Below are positions 1-8,057 of a stretch of 64,000 nt of DNA, in pieces (the stretch's first letter is position 1; every line of letters begins with the position of its first letter). The translations under genes and the position numbers were made by a program. The notes under the pieces were generated by a model. That model worked only from the letters and a program-made list of their open reading frames with translations, was not told where the DNA came from and searched no databases. Where the stretch lies: the NCBI GenBank assembly GCA_963737555.1, contig CAVTTB010000007.1:194124-258123 (forward strand). Reading direction: 5' to 3'. The stretch is from JAHJQQ01 sp963737555 (GTDB lineage: Bacteria; Pseudomonadota; Gammaproteobacteria; Thiohalobacterales; Thiohalobacteraceae).

Positions 1-1
1 C

Positions 2-34
2 GGCATCGCCAATCCCCGCGTCGCCATCGACTGA
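2..34 (+). CDS. C-terminal end of an upstream gene (partial)
   Basis: The first bases read in one frame as GIANPRVAID followed by TGA at 32-34. In this gene neighbourhood the gene before dacA is usually rlpA, whose SPOR domain ends at the C-terminus. Ten residues cannot confirm that, so the identity is inference from synteny only. Confidence 0.35.
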   Translation, partial: GIANPRVAID

Positions 35-114
35 GCGGGTTTGCAAATCAAAACCGGGACGCGGACAATTGCCGCTCCCGATCTATCGCTCACCTGGATT
101 CAAAACACAAACTC

Positions 115-1344
115 ATGCGCCATTTCTCTCTGTTGTTGTTGATCTCACTGCTGAACCTGTCGTTTCTCCCGCTGACCCAGGCCGAGGACGTCGCCGCGCC
201 CGCGCCGGCCCAGCCAGCCGCGCAGACACCGGTACCCACGCCCATACCGAAACCGGCCACGCCCACGACCGCCACGCCCATTCCCAAGGCCCCAGAAGTC
301 GCCGCGCGCGGTTATTTGCTGGAAGATTTCCACAGCGGTCAGGTACTCGCCGAAAGCAACGCCGACGAACGCCTGGAACCGGCCAGCATCACCAAGGTGA
401 TGGCGTCGTATGTCATCTTCAAGGAACTCGCCGCCAACAAGATCGAACTCACCGACATGGTGACCATCAGCGAACGCGCCTGGCGTATGGAAGGCTCGCG
501 CATGTTCGTCGAGGTCGGCAAACAGATTTCAGTGCAGGATCTGCTGATCGGCATGATCGTGCAGTCGGGTAACGATGCCACCGTGGCGCTGGCCGAACAT
601 GTCGCCGGCACCGAAGAGGCCTTCGCCGGTTACATGAACCGCTATGCCGCAGATCTGGGCATGACCGGCAGCCACTTCGCGGACGCCAGTGGTATGCCGC
701 ATCCGGAGCATTACATGACCGCGCGCGATATCGCCATCATGGCGCGCGCGCTGATCACCGAGTTTCCCGAGTACTACAAGTGGTACTCGATGAAGGAATA
801 CACTTTCAACGGCATCGTCCAGCACAATCGCAATCGCCTGCTGTGGCGCGACGCCTCGGTCGACGGCATCAAGACCGGTCACACCGAGGCCGCCGGCTTC
901 TGCCTGGTAAGTTCCGCACAGCGCGAGGGTATGCGTCTGATCGCTGTGGTGCTCGGCGCCGCCAGTGACGACTCGCGCGCCTCGGCCAGCCAGGCGTTGT
1001 TGAACTACGGTTTCAGCTTCTACGAAACCCACAAGCTCTATGACGCCAACGCCAAGCTGGTCGACGCGCGCGTCTGGAAAGGTGCGCAGGAAACCGTACC
1101 GCTGGGCTTGAAGAGTGCCTTGTTCGTCACCATTCCGCGCGGTCAATACGACCAGCTCAAGGCCAGCGTACAAATGCCTGGTCAGATCATCGCGCCGGTG
1201 GCCGCCGACACCAAACTCGGCTCGGTGCAGGTCAAACTCGGCGACAAACTGCTGCTGGAACCGTCGTTGAACGCCTTGCAGTCCGTGGCAGAAGGTTCGA
1301 TCTGGCAGCGCGCGGTCGATGAAGTGAAGCTGTATTTCGAGTAA
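115..1344 (+). CDS. dacA: D-alanyl-D-alanine carboxypeptidase (PBP5/6 family)
   Basis: Low-molecular-weight penicillin-binding protein that trims the terminal D-Ala of peptidoglycan pentapeptides in the periplasm. The 409-residue product starts with a signal peptide (about residues 1-23), then a Pro/Ala/Thr-rich linker to about residue 60. The three active-site motifs are visible: SITK at 91-94 (nucleophile Ser91), SGN at 151-153 and KTG at 253-255. A C-terminal beta domain of PBP5 type follows, and the very C-terminus can form the amphipathic membrane anchor. The linker is longer than in E. coli DacA. It heads the block dacA-aminotransferase-ybeD-lipB-lipA; dacA-ybeD-lipB is an order known from enterics. 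Confidence 0.95.
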   Translation: MRHFSLLLLISLLNLSFLPLTQAEDVAAPAPAQPAAQTPVPTPIPKPATPTTATPIPKAPEVAARGYLLEDFHSGQVLAESNADERLEPASITKVMASYVIFKELAANKIELTDMVTISERAWRMEGSRMFVEVGKQISVQDLLIGMIVQSGNDATVALAEHVAGTEEAFAGYMNRYAADLGMTGSHFADASGMPHPEHYMTARDIAIMARALITEFPEYYKWYSMKEYTFNGIVQHNRNRLLWRDASVDGIKTGHTEAAGFCLVSSAQREGMRLIAVVLGAASDDSRASASQALLNYGFSFYETHKLYDANAKLVDARVWKGAQETVPLGLKSALFVTIPRGQYDQLKASVQMPGQIIAPVAADTKLGSVQVKLGDKLLLEPSLNALQSVAEGSIWQRAVDEVKLYFE

Positions 1345-1353
1345 TACAGCTTC
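1326..1353 (+). terminator. Hairpin at the dacA stop codon
   Basis: An 11-bp perfect stem (1326-1336 with 1343-1353) and a 6-nt loop straddle the dacA stop codon. No T-tract follows, so it may act as a stabilising 3' hairpin and not as a true intrinsic terminator. Confidence 0.45.
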
Positions 1354-1358
1354 GCTTC

Positions 1359-1520
1359 GAACCGCCAAGACACCAAAAAATCCCGGGGGAACCGCCAAGA
1401 CGCCACGACGCCACGACTATTTACTGAACAATCTTTTTCGATTTTTCATCTGGCCGTTCTTGGCGCCGTGGCGTCTTGGCGGTTCAAATATTCTTGGCGT
1501 ACTTTGCGTCTTGGCGGTTC
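1359..1520. repeat. Nested inverted repeat, CCAAGACG-type family
   Basis: An inner perfect 18-bp inverted repeat (1389-1406 with 1468-1485, beginning GAACCGCCAAGACG) is flanked by an outer perfect 13-bp pair (1359-1371 with 1508-1520) of the same core. The core is built from tandem CGCCAAGA/CGCCACGA units. A second copy lies at 52147-52235. It fills the gap between dacA and the aminotransferase gene and has no coding sense. Confidence 0.85.
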
Positions 1521-1550
1521 AAAATTTTTCGTTCCGCAGATCGAACATTC

Positions 1551-2414
1551 ATGACGACTATCTATCTCAACGGCGCATTTCTTCCTCCCGAACAGGCCAT
1601 GGTCTCGGTCATGGACCGCGGCTATCTGTTCGGCGATGGCGTGTATGAAGTGATCCCGGTCTACAACGGCAAGGCGTTCCGGCTCGATGCGCATCTCAAG
1701 CGCCTGCACAACAGCCTGGAAGCGATCCGTATCCGCGAGCCGATGAGTGTGGCCGAATGGCGTGCGATGATCGAAGGTCTTCTGCAACGCAACCCGGGTG
1801 CGGATCAGTACATCTATCTGCAAGTCACGCGCGGCGTGGCGCCCAAGCGCGATCACGCCTTCGACGATTCGCTGGTGCCGGCCGTGTTCGCCATGGTCAA
1901 TCCGATTGCGCCGGCCGATCCGGCCGTGGCGCGCGACGGCATCAAGGCCATCACGCTGGACGATATCCGCTGGCACGCCTGCAACATCAAGGCGATCACC
2001 CTGCTGCCGAACGTGCTGCTGCGCCAGCAGGCCATCGACGCCGGCGCGGCCGAGGCGATTCTGATCCGCAACGGTTACGCCACCGAGGGCGCGGCCAGCA
2101 ATCTGTTCATCGTCAAGCGCGGTCTACTGATCACGCCACCGAAAAGCGCGCAGCTGCTACCTGGCATCACCCGCGATGTCATTCTGGAACTGGCGGCACA
2201 CAACGCCGTTCCCTACCGCGAAGCCGATATCAGCGAAGCGGATCTGCGCGAGGCCGACGAGGTCTGGATGACCAGTTCGACCAAGGAAATCCTCCCGGTC
2301 ACGCTACTGGATGACAAACTTGTCGGCGAAGGCAAACCCGGCGCGGTGTATCGGCGCATGAGCGAACTGTATGGCGCCTACAAAGAACAAGTGCGCAGTG
2401 GCACAGCGGCATAG
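1551..2414 (+). CDS. dat: D-amino acid aminotransferase (PLP fold type IV)
   Basis: Class IV aminotransferase of the D-alanine transaminase/BCAT group; it probably interconverts D-alanine and D-glutamate for wall synthesis. From the ATG at 1551 the product is 287 residues, the usual family length. Visible signatures are the DRGYLFGDGVYE stretch near the N-terminus, the PLP-lysine context CNIKAIT, the EGAASNLF stretch and TSSTKEILPVT near the C-terminus. An in-frame start at 1476 would place about 25 residues inside the upstream repeat, so 1551 is preferred. Its place between dacA and ybeD fits a role in D-Ala supply. Branched-chain or 4-amino-4-deoxychorismate activity cannot be excluded. Confidence 0.88.
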   Translation: MTTIYLNGAFLPPEQAMVSVMDRGYLFGDGVYEVIPVYNGKAFRLDAHLKRLHNSLEAIRIREPMSVAEWRAMIEGLLQRNPGADQYIYLQVTRGVAPKRDHAFDDSLVPAVFAMVNPIAPADPAVARDGIKAITLDDIRWHACNIKAITLLPNVLLRQQAIDAGAAEAILIRNGYATEGAASNLFIVKRGLLITPPKSAQLLPGITRDVILELAAHNAVPYREADISEADLREADEVWMTSSTKEILPVTLLDDKLVGEGKPGAVYRRMSELYGAYKEQVRSGTAA

Positions 2415-2431
2415 CCTTTGCGGACCAATCG

Positions 2432-2698
2432 ATGACGACATCCAAATCACTGCTGCAATTCCCCTGCGATTTTCCCATCAAAGTTGTCGGTCATCACCAT
2501 GCCGAGTTCGAGGCACAAGTGGTCGCGCTCGTGCGCGAGCACGCACCCGACCTCGGTGAGGGCGCGGTGCGCAGCCGTCCGAGCCAAGGCGACAAATACC
2601 TCGCCGTCACCGTGACCGTGCGCGCCACCAGTCAAGAACAACTCGACGCGATCTATCGCAAGCTATCGGGCTGGGATCGCGCCTTGATGGTGTTGTGA
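2432..2698 (+). CDS. ybeD: YbeD/DUF493 family protein
   Basis: An 88-residue protein of the UPF0250 (YbeD) family, a small ACT-like alpha/beta fold usually found beside lipB. Recognisable stretches are FPCDFPIKVVG near the N-terminus and SKGDKYLAVTVTV-like sequence (here RPSQGDKYLAVTVTV) in the middle. Length and place (18 nt after the aminotransferase, 36 nt before lipB) match the family. A regulatory role linked to lipoylation has been suggested for the family; nothing in the sequence proves it. Confidence 0.9.
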   Translation: MTTSKSLLQFPCDFPIKVVGHHHAEFEAQVVALVREHAPDLGEGAVRSRPSQGDKYLAVTVTVRATSQEQLDAIYRKLSGWDRALMVL

Positions 2699-2734
2699 TG
2701 GAGAAAAACGGCTCGAGTATCTTTTCCAGGCGCG

Positions 2735-3382
2735 GTGACTGAGTCAGCGAAGCTGTTGCGAAAGGGTACTGACCCTTTACTGGTCCGCACGCTTTTTCTG
2801 GGTCGCGTTGACTACGAACCGACCTGGCGCGCGATGCAGGATTTCACCGCCGCGCGCACCGCCGACACCGCCGACGAACTCTGGCTGTTGGAACACGCAC
2901 CGATTTTCACCCTCGGCCTCAACGCCAAACCCGAACACCTGTTGAAACCCGGCGACATCCCGGTGCTACAGATCGATCGCGGCGGCCAAGTCACCTATCA
3001 CGGCCCCGGCCAAGTCGTCGCCTATGTGTTACTGGATATCGCACGGCGACAGCTCGGCGTGCAACGCCTCGTGCAACTCATGGAACAGGCGGTCATCGAT
3101 CTGCTCGCAGAGTTCGGCGTGCCTGCGCAGGGCCGTCGCGATGCGCCGGGCGTGTACGTCGAGGGCGCCAAGCTCGCCGCCGTGGGCCTGCGCGTGAAAC
3201 GCGGGCGCAGTTATCACGGTCTGGCGTTGAATGTGGATATGGATCTGGAACCGTTCAGCCGCATCAATCCCTGCGGCTATCCGGGCATGCAGGTCACACA
3301 ACTGCGTGACCTGGGGATATCCCTCGACATGGACGCGGTTTCCGCACGACTTGCATCGCACCTCACCCGGTTGCTGAGTTAA
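2735..3382 (+). CDS. lipB: Octanoyl-[acyl carrier protein]:protein N-octanoyltransferase LipB
   Basis: Moves octanoyl groups from acyl carrier protein to the lipoyl domains of 2-oxoacid dehydrogenases and GcvH, the first step of lipoate synthesis. The 215-residue product carries RGGQVTYHGPGQ, the catalytic Lys in EGAKLAAVGLRV (Lys146) and the acyl-thioester Cys in NPCGYPGM (Cys180). Translation seems to start at a GTG at 2735. lipA follows after 11 nt, so the two are cotranscribed. Confidence 0.96.
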   Translation: MTESAKLLRKGTDPLLVRTLFLGRVDYEPTWRAMQDFTAARTADTADELWLLEHAPIFTLGLNAKPEHLLKPGDIPVLQIDRGGQVTYHGPGQVVAYVLLDIARRQLGVQRLVQLMEQAVIDLLAEFGVPAQGRRDAPGVYVEGAKLAAVGLRVKRGRSYHGLALNVDMDLEPFSRINPCGYPGMQVTQLRDLGISLDMDAVSARLASHLTRLLS

Positions 3383-3393
3383 ACTTCGCCCCC

Positions 3394-4332
3394 ATGAACG
3401 ATAGCGAATCCAAACATCAGCGCGGCGCGGCCAAGATGGCGCGCATCCCGATCAAGATCTCACCGACTGTCAAGCCGCAGCGCAAGCCGGCGTGGATACG
3501 CGCCAAGTCGCCCGCGCACCCGGAAGTACAACGGCTCAAACAGATCCTGCGCGATAATCGCCTGCACACGGTCTGCGAAGAGGCGTCCTGCCCGAACCTC
3601 GGCGAGTGCTTCGCGCACGGCACTGCGACCTTCATGATCATGGGTGACATCTGCACGCGACGTTGCCCGTTCTGCGATGTCGCGCACGGCCGCCCCGATC
3701 CGCTCGACACCGAGGAGCCGCAGAATCTGGCACGCACGATCGCGGCCATGGGACTGAAATATGTCGTCGTCACTTCGGTCGACCGCGATGATCTGCGCGA
3801 CGGTGGCGCACAGCATTTCGTCGATTGCATTCTGGCGATTCGCGCACTCAATCCCAGCACCCGCATCGAAGTCTTGGTGCCGGACTTCCGTGGCCGCATG
3901 GAGCGCGCCTTGGAAATCTTCCGCGCCGCGCCGCCGGATGTGTTCAACCACAATCTGGAAACCGTGCCGCGCTTGTACAAAAAGGCGCGTCCGGGCGCCG
4001 ACTACGCGTGGTCGTTGGAGTTGCTCAAACGCTTCAAGGCCGAACACCCGCACGTGCCGACCAAGTCCGGCATTATGTTGGGCCTGGGCGAAGAACTCAG
4101 CGAAGTGGAACAGGTGATGCGCGATCTGCGCGCACACGACTGCGAGATGCTGACGCTCGGCCAGTATTTACAGCCCAGCCTGAATCACCTGCCTGTCGAT
4201 CGATACGTCACGCCGGAAGAATTCGCCCAGCTCGGCAAGCTCGGCGACGGGCTCGGCTTCCATCATGTTGCCAGCGGACCGATGGTGCGCTCCAGCTACC
4301 ACGCCGATCAGCAAGCAGCCGGCGTTATCTAA
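3394..4332 (+). CDS. lipA: Lipoyl synthase LipA
   Basis: Radical SAM enzyme that inserts two sulfur atoms into protein-bound octanoyl chains. The 312-residue product shows both cluster motifs: the auxiliary cluster CEEASCPNLGEC and the radical SAM cluster CTRRCPFC. The conserved C-terminal segment with SGPMVRSSYHA ends the protein; its Arg-Ser-Ser-Tyr stretch carries the serine ligand of the auxiliary cluster in known LipA structures. It completes the lipoate pathway begun by lipB just upstream. Confidence 0.97.
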   Translation: MNDSESKHQRGAAKMARIPIKISPTVKPQRKPAWIRAKSPAHPEVQRLKQILRDNRLHTVCEEASCPNLGECFAHGTATFMIMGDICTRRCPFCDVAHGRPDPLDTEEPQNLARTIAAMGLKYVVVTSVDRDDLRDGGAQHFVDCILAIRALNPSTRIEVLVPDFRGRMERALEIFRAAPPDVFNHNLETVPRLYKKARPGADYAWSLELLKRFKAEHPHVPTKSGIMLGLGEELSEVEQVMRDLRAHDCEMLTLGQYLQPSLNHLPVDRYVTPEEFAQLGKLGDGLGFHHVASGPMVRSSYHADQQAAGVI

Positions 4333-4371
4333 ACCGCAGCCTCTACCTATTCAGCCGAGAAAGAATCACGC

Positions 4372-5499
4372 ATGATCACCGCCGTCGCCGCATTGAGCCG
4401 TCTGATCGAAGGCAACCAGCGCTTTGTCGCTGGCCTGCGCAGCATTGATACGATGCTCACCCACACCAAGCGCGCCCAGCTCGCGACGAAACAAGAACCC
4501 TTCGCCATTATCCTCGGCTGTTCGGATTCGCGTGTACCCGCGGAGCTTGTCTTCGATCAAGGATTGGGGGATCTATTCGTCATCCGCGTGGCCGGCAATA
4601 TCGTCGCACCCTCGCAGGTTGGCAGCGTCGAATTCGCTGCGGCACAGTTCGAAACACGGTTGGTGGTTGTGATGGGACACTCACAGTGTGGTGCCGTCTG
4701 TGCCACGCTCGAAGAACTGCAGCATCCCGTCCCGGAGAAATCCCAGAACATTCGCGCTATCGTCGACCGTATCAGGCCGTCGGTCGAATGCCTGATACAC
4801 ACGGAGCTGCGGCACGACGAGGAAGCGCTGCTGCAACACGCCATCCGCGCCAACGTCCGCGCCGCAGCCGACCATCTGCGACACGGCTCCGCCTCGCTGG
4901 AAAAGCTGATCGCCGAAGATGGTTTGTTGGTGGTCGGTGCTGAGTACTCGCTGGAAACCGGTGTCGTCGATTTCTTCGACGGTCTACCCGAATCTTCTAA
5001 GCACGCACTGCCAGCACATGGCGTTCAACCGCCTGAGCGTCGCGCAATTCACACTGCCGCACTACAGTTATTCGCAGAGCCACTGATAATCTGTACCGCC
5101 GGCAGTAAACAAGAGCGGAACTCCAGACTGATCTTGCAGAGGGAATTATTCAAAGCGGAAGGCACTAAGTTAAGCGGACTATTATCCAATGTAGGGTGGG
5201 TTAGGCGCGTTATCCTCGCCGTAACCCATCAGCCGTGCCGACAGACACACCTAAAACAAACGCGTTGTGTTGCTTCGCAACGCTTGGTGGGTTACGCGAA
5301 AAACGCTCTTGTGCCCTTCAGGGTAAACCCACCCTACATTGAGCTTAGCTTAGTGCCATTCAATCAAAGCGTCCTTAGCATTTTTAAAATCACCGACGCT
5401 GCCTCTACAGCGCCGGTCGGTTGTGGCGTAGCGGGCGCGGACTGCGCCCATAACGACTCCAGCACCTCGCGAAACTCACCTCGCAACACCTGCTCATAG
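4372..5499 (+). CDS. Beta-carbonic anhydrase with a dubious C-terminal extension
   Basis: Zinc enzyme interconverting CO2 and bicarbonate. Residues 1 to about 205 are a normal beta-class carbonic anhydrase: CSDSR near residue 50 (first zinc Cys and the Asp/Arg dyad) and GHSQCGAV (zinc His and Cys) about 55 residues later. A family member usually ends soon after SLETGVVDFF, near base 5000. Here the frame stays open to 5499, through unrecognised sequence, through the inverted repeat at 5188-5340 and into antisense of the next gene. The extra 165 or so residues are probably not a domain. A missed stop through an indel near 5000, or read-through after repeat insertion, would both explain this. 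Confidence 0.85.
   Translation: MITAVAALSRLIEGNQRFVAGLRSIDTMLTHTKRAQLATKQEPFAIILGCSDSRVPAELVFDQGLGDLFVIRVAGNIVAPSQVGSVEFAAAQFETRLVVVMGHSQCGAVCATLEELQHPVPEKSQNIRAIVDRIRPSVECLIHTELRHDEEALLQHAIRANVRAAADHLRHGSASLEKLIAEDGLLVVGAEYSLETGVVDFFDGLPESSKHALPAHGVQPPERRAIHTAALQLFAEPLIICTAGSKQERNSRLILQRELFKAEGTKLSGLLSNVGWVRRVILAVTHQPCRQTHLKQTRCVASQRLVGYAKNALVPFRVNPPYIELSLVPFNQSVLSIFKITDAASTAPVGCGVAGADCAHNDSSTSRNSPRNTCS
5188..5340. repeat. Nested inverted repeat, GTAGGGTGGG family
   Basis: Outer perfect 13-bp inverted repeat AATGTAGGGTGGG (5188-5200) with its complement at 5328-5340, and an inner pair around GTAACCCATC (about 5221-5230) and GGTGGGTTAC (about 5286-5295) with one mismatch. Repeats with TGTAGGGTGGG ends and internal CGTAACCCACC are widespread non-coding elements in proteobacteria. 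This copy lies inside the over-long reading frame of the carbonic anhydrase gene. Confidence 0.85.
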
Positions 5500-6440
5500 G
5501 CGATTGGCGCACAGCGGCCATGTGCATGCAGCCAATCAGCAAGACACGCTTCCTCAGGCCAATCGGGGCGTGGCATGTACAGCATCGGTGTGGCGTTGCA
5601 GGCGCACTCGGAAACCGTGCCGTAACCGAGCTTGCCCAGCAGCGCGTCCACCGATGCGAGCACATCGGTGAAACGCAGACCCAACGATTCGAAGCTGTGC
5701 ATATCATCACGCTGAACACCCCAGGCAGCAGGGACGATCCAGGTGATCTCCGCGTCTTCAGGCCAGCCTTCCAGCGGCAAACGCAACTCGATGCCACCCG
5801 GCGCAATCAATACCAGACGCTGCGATTCGGATACATTCAAGCGCGCGCACAGCTCCGCGCGCACAGTGCGCCCCACGCGAGCCAGAGGACCAATGCGTTG
5901 CGCGTTGCGCAATTCCGGCATCGCCATCGACGGCGCCGGGCACAGAAATACCTGGGCGCTGTTGTAGGCAGCTTCCATCGCCGCGAGGATCGCAGGCGCT
6001 TCGGGGCGTTGCGCAAAATAATGCCGATAGATAACAGCCCAGTTCAGCGAACACAGCGCGATAGACGGTAATCCGATGCGCGCGGCGGCGGCCAGCGGCA
6101 GGTAGGGGATATTTGCCAGCAGCAGATCGGGCGCGAGTTCCTCTAGCAAACGCGCCGTCTCAGCAACACGCAACGCCCAAGCCGAATGGAAATCGGCGTA
6201 TTCGGCGGCACTGCGCGCGAGATCGACCTCCAGCGCCGATCGCATTTGCATACCGAAGTCGCCACGCCAGTCGATGAGGTCGAATTCGCCGGGGATGCGA
6301 TCATGCAGAAAAGCACGGGGGAGCGCCGTGAGTAATGTCAGCCGCACTTCCGGCATGCGGGTACGCAATGCACTCAACACCGCGGCAGTCTGCGCGCCAT
6401 GACCGTAGCCATGCGCGCTGATAGCAACAGCGAGATGCAT
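5364..6440 (-). CDS. GT-B fold glycosyltransferase-like protein
   Basis: A 358-residue protein with two Rossmann-like halves. The N-terminus (AISAHGYGHGAQTAAVL) has the Gly/His-rich loop of MurG- and L-arabinokinase-N-terminal-like GT-B proteins. The C-terminal half has LLGKLGYGTVSECAC, matching the nucleotide-sugar-binding loop of that superfamily. I see no signal peptide or membrane segment. It is the distal gene of a possible minus-strand group with a PilZ protein and murU. Donor and acceptor are unknown. The 3' end overlaps the doubtful tail of the carbonic anhydrase frame. Confidence 0.7.
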   Translation of the reverse strand: MHLAVAISAHGYGHGAQTAAVLSALRTRMPEVRLTLLTALPRAFLHDRIPGEFDLIDWRGDFGMQMRSALEVDLARSAAEYADFHSAWALRVAETARLLEELAPDLLLANIPYLPLAAAARIGLPSIALCSLNWAVIYRHYFAQRPEAPAILAAMEAAYNSAQVFLCPAPSMAMPELRNAQRIGPLARVGRTVRAELCARLNVSESQRLVLIAPGGIELRLPLEGWPEDAEITWIVPAAWGVQRDDMHSFESLGLRFTDVLASVDALLGKLGYGTVSECACNATPMLYMPRPDWPEEACLADWLHAHGRCAPIAYEQVLRGEFREVLESLWAQSAPATPQPTGAVEAASVILKMLRTL

Positions 6441-6553
6441 TTCGCTATGGGCTCCCGTGGCGACAGTGCGGCGGTATTATTTCAGCGCATAAACAGATTT
6501 CCAACGCCAGACACAGGCACCATCCGGTACGCGGATCTGCTCGCGACGCGGTA

Positions 6554-6898
6554 TTAATCCTGGAGACTCCGCTTGATGGCAATGTACTCACGCAGATTCT
6601 CCCGCGCGCCCGCCTCTAACTCCACGAATTGGAAACCGATGATATAACCCTGGCCACCGAGATGATTGTAGCGCGCGACACAGCGTTCGCGGAGTTCGAT
6701 TTCCCGGCCGCGAACTTGCAATGTGAAGGTGAGTTCGAGCGTCGCACCGATCTCGGCCGGAGACTCAAAGGAAACAGCCACGCCGTCTTGAGAGATATTG
6801 ACCAGGCGTGCACGCACCAAAGCCCCGCTGCTGGTACGAATGCTCACCGGACGGGTGATGGGTACGCGCGGATAACGACGCAGATCTGCTCCAGCCAT
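6554..6898 (-). CDS. PilZ domain protein (predicted c-di-GMP receptor)
   Basis: A 114-residue stand-alone PilZ domain. The c-di-GMP-binding signature is present in two parts: RRYPRVP near residue 7 (RxxxR-type) and NISQDGVAVSF near residue 34 ((D/N)xSxxG). Such single-domain receptors usually act by binding a partner such as a glycosyltransferase or motility protein. It sits between murU and a GT-B protein on the same strand; whether it controls either is inference. The GGDEF/EAL protein at 25069-27786 could set its ligand level. Confidence 0.85.
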   Translation of the reverse strand: MAGADLRRYPRVPITRPVSIRTSSGALVRARLVNISQDGVAVSFESPAEIGATLELTFTLQVRGREIELRERCVARYNHLGGQGYIIGFQFVELEAGARENLREYIAIKRSLQD

Positions 6899-6948
6899 GT
6901 CCTCACCTCAACTGCCAACACAATTCAATCAAGTCGCAGACGACCACG

Positions 6949-7611
6949 TCAGGCGCGCAACCAACCATCGAGCGCAGTCAAGCGCTGCGGCGTGCCGATG
7001 TCCCACCAGCGCCCTTGATAGTGCATACCCTGCACGGCGTTACGTGTCATCGCCGCGCGCAGCAGCGGTGCCAACGGAAATTTCCCGGGCGCGCAGCCGG
7101 CAAACAGGCTCGCACGATACAGACCTATGCCGCTGAAGGTCAGCCGCATTCCATCGCTATCATGCACGCACCCGTTCTGCAGACAGAAATCCCCCGCCGA
7201 ATGGTGTTCGGGATTATCGATCAGGACCAAATACGCCTCGCCCGTAAAATCGGCTGGCAGCGTTGCGTAGTCGAAGTCGGTCCAGATATCGCCATTGACC
7301 ACCAGAAACGGGCCATCGCCCAACAACGGCAGCGCATGATGGATACCACCACCGGTCTCTAGCGCACCCTCGGGTTCGGCAGAATAGCGGATGCGTGCAC
7401 CGAAGCGCGCGCCATCGCCGAGCGCCGCCTCGATCTGCGCACCGAGATGCGCATGATTGATGACGATGTCGGTGATACCGGCGCGCACCAGAGCGTCCAG
7501 GTGGTATTCGATCAGCGCCCGCCCGCCCGCGTGCAGCAGGGGTTTGGGGATAGTGTCGGTCAGTGGCCGCATACGTTCACCGCGACCGGCGGCGAGGATC
7601 ATGGCTTTCAT
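6949..7611 (-). CDS. murU: N-acetylmuramate alpha-1-phosphate uridylyltransferase
   Basis: Nucleotidyltransferase that makes UDP-MurNAc from MurNAc-1-phosphate in the AmgK/MurU wall-recycling route, which bypasses MurA and so gives fosfomycin tolerance in pseudomonads. The 220-residue product shows the nucleotide-binding signature LAAGRGERMRPLT, the downstream KPLL lysine and the NGDIW metal-site Asp. The C-terminus has WWDIGTPQRL, typical of the family. In Pseudomonas murU follows amgK directly; here amgK lies 4.3 kb away at 11913-12884, with the oxoamine synthase block between. Confidence 0.88.
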   Translation of the reverse strand: MKAMILAAGRGERMRPLTDTIPKPLLHAGGRALIEYHLDALVRAGITDIVINHAHLGAQIEAALGDGARFGARIRYSAEPEGALETGGGIHHALPLLGDGPFLVVNGDIWTDFDYATLPADFTGEAYLVLIDNPEHHSAGDFCLQNGCVHDSDGMRLTFSGIGLYRASLFAGCAPGKFPLAPLLRAAMTRNAVQGMHYQGRWWDIGTPQRLTALDGWLRA

Positions 7612-8057
7612 TTAGGGAATGCTTACAGCTGGAAACGACGCCTAGAGTAGCCGAGTCATTCGCGCCTGCCCAGCCTTGGAGCAACTCCCGCTCGCTTTCG
7701 CCAAAAACGGGGCGTATCGCTAGCCCCAACTGTGAACCGTCCAGCACATCCGGCACGCTGAAAGAAACCTGCATTGTCACAGCACCCAACGCGCGGACTC
7801 TCGTCATAATTTTTAGTCTGTTAGTGAATATTTACCAACAGTCCACAGCTACCGAACGCGCGTATAGACGTGGGTTTAATCCAAGACACTCCGTTGGCGA
7901 GACGGTTGTTTAGATCTTCACAACCCGTATTGACGCGTTGATTAGGCGCACGTTAGCGTGCAGTAGAGCCATCCCAAAGCACGATAAATTTCGGCTTTCG
8001 AGGTCGGTTTGATCCGCACCGAGCGGATCAACACACAACAAGCAGCTGAGGTGGACC
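7612..8057. other. Intergenic region between divergent murU and the oxoamine synthase operon
   Basis: No convincing gene. A 76-codon minus-strand frame at 7577-7807 overlaps the murU start and has no recognisable domain. An AT-rich patch lies near 7805-7850. The part next to the operon holds a 9-bp dyad at 8009-8031 and a GAGGTGG ribosome site at 8048-8054. Confidence 0.6.
8009..8031 (+). promoter_or_regulatory. Dyad before the oxoamine synthase gene
   Basis: Perfect 9-bp inverted repeat TTGATCCGC-N5-GCGGATCAA ending 26 nt before the start codon. It could be the operator of the LuxR-type regulator encoded at 10793-11620 or a leader RNA hairpin; the sequence alone does not decide. Confidence 0.5.
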
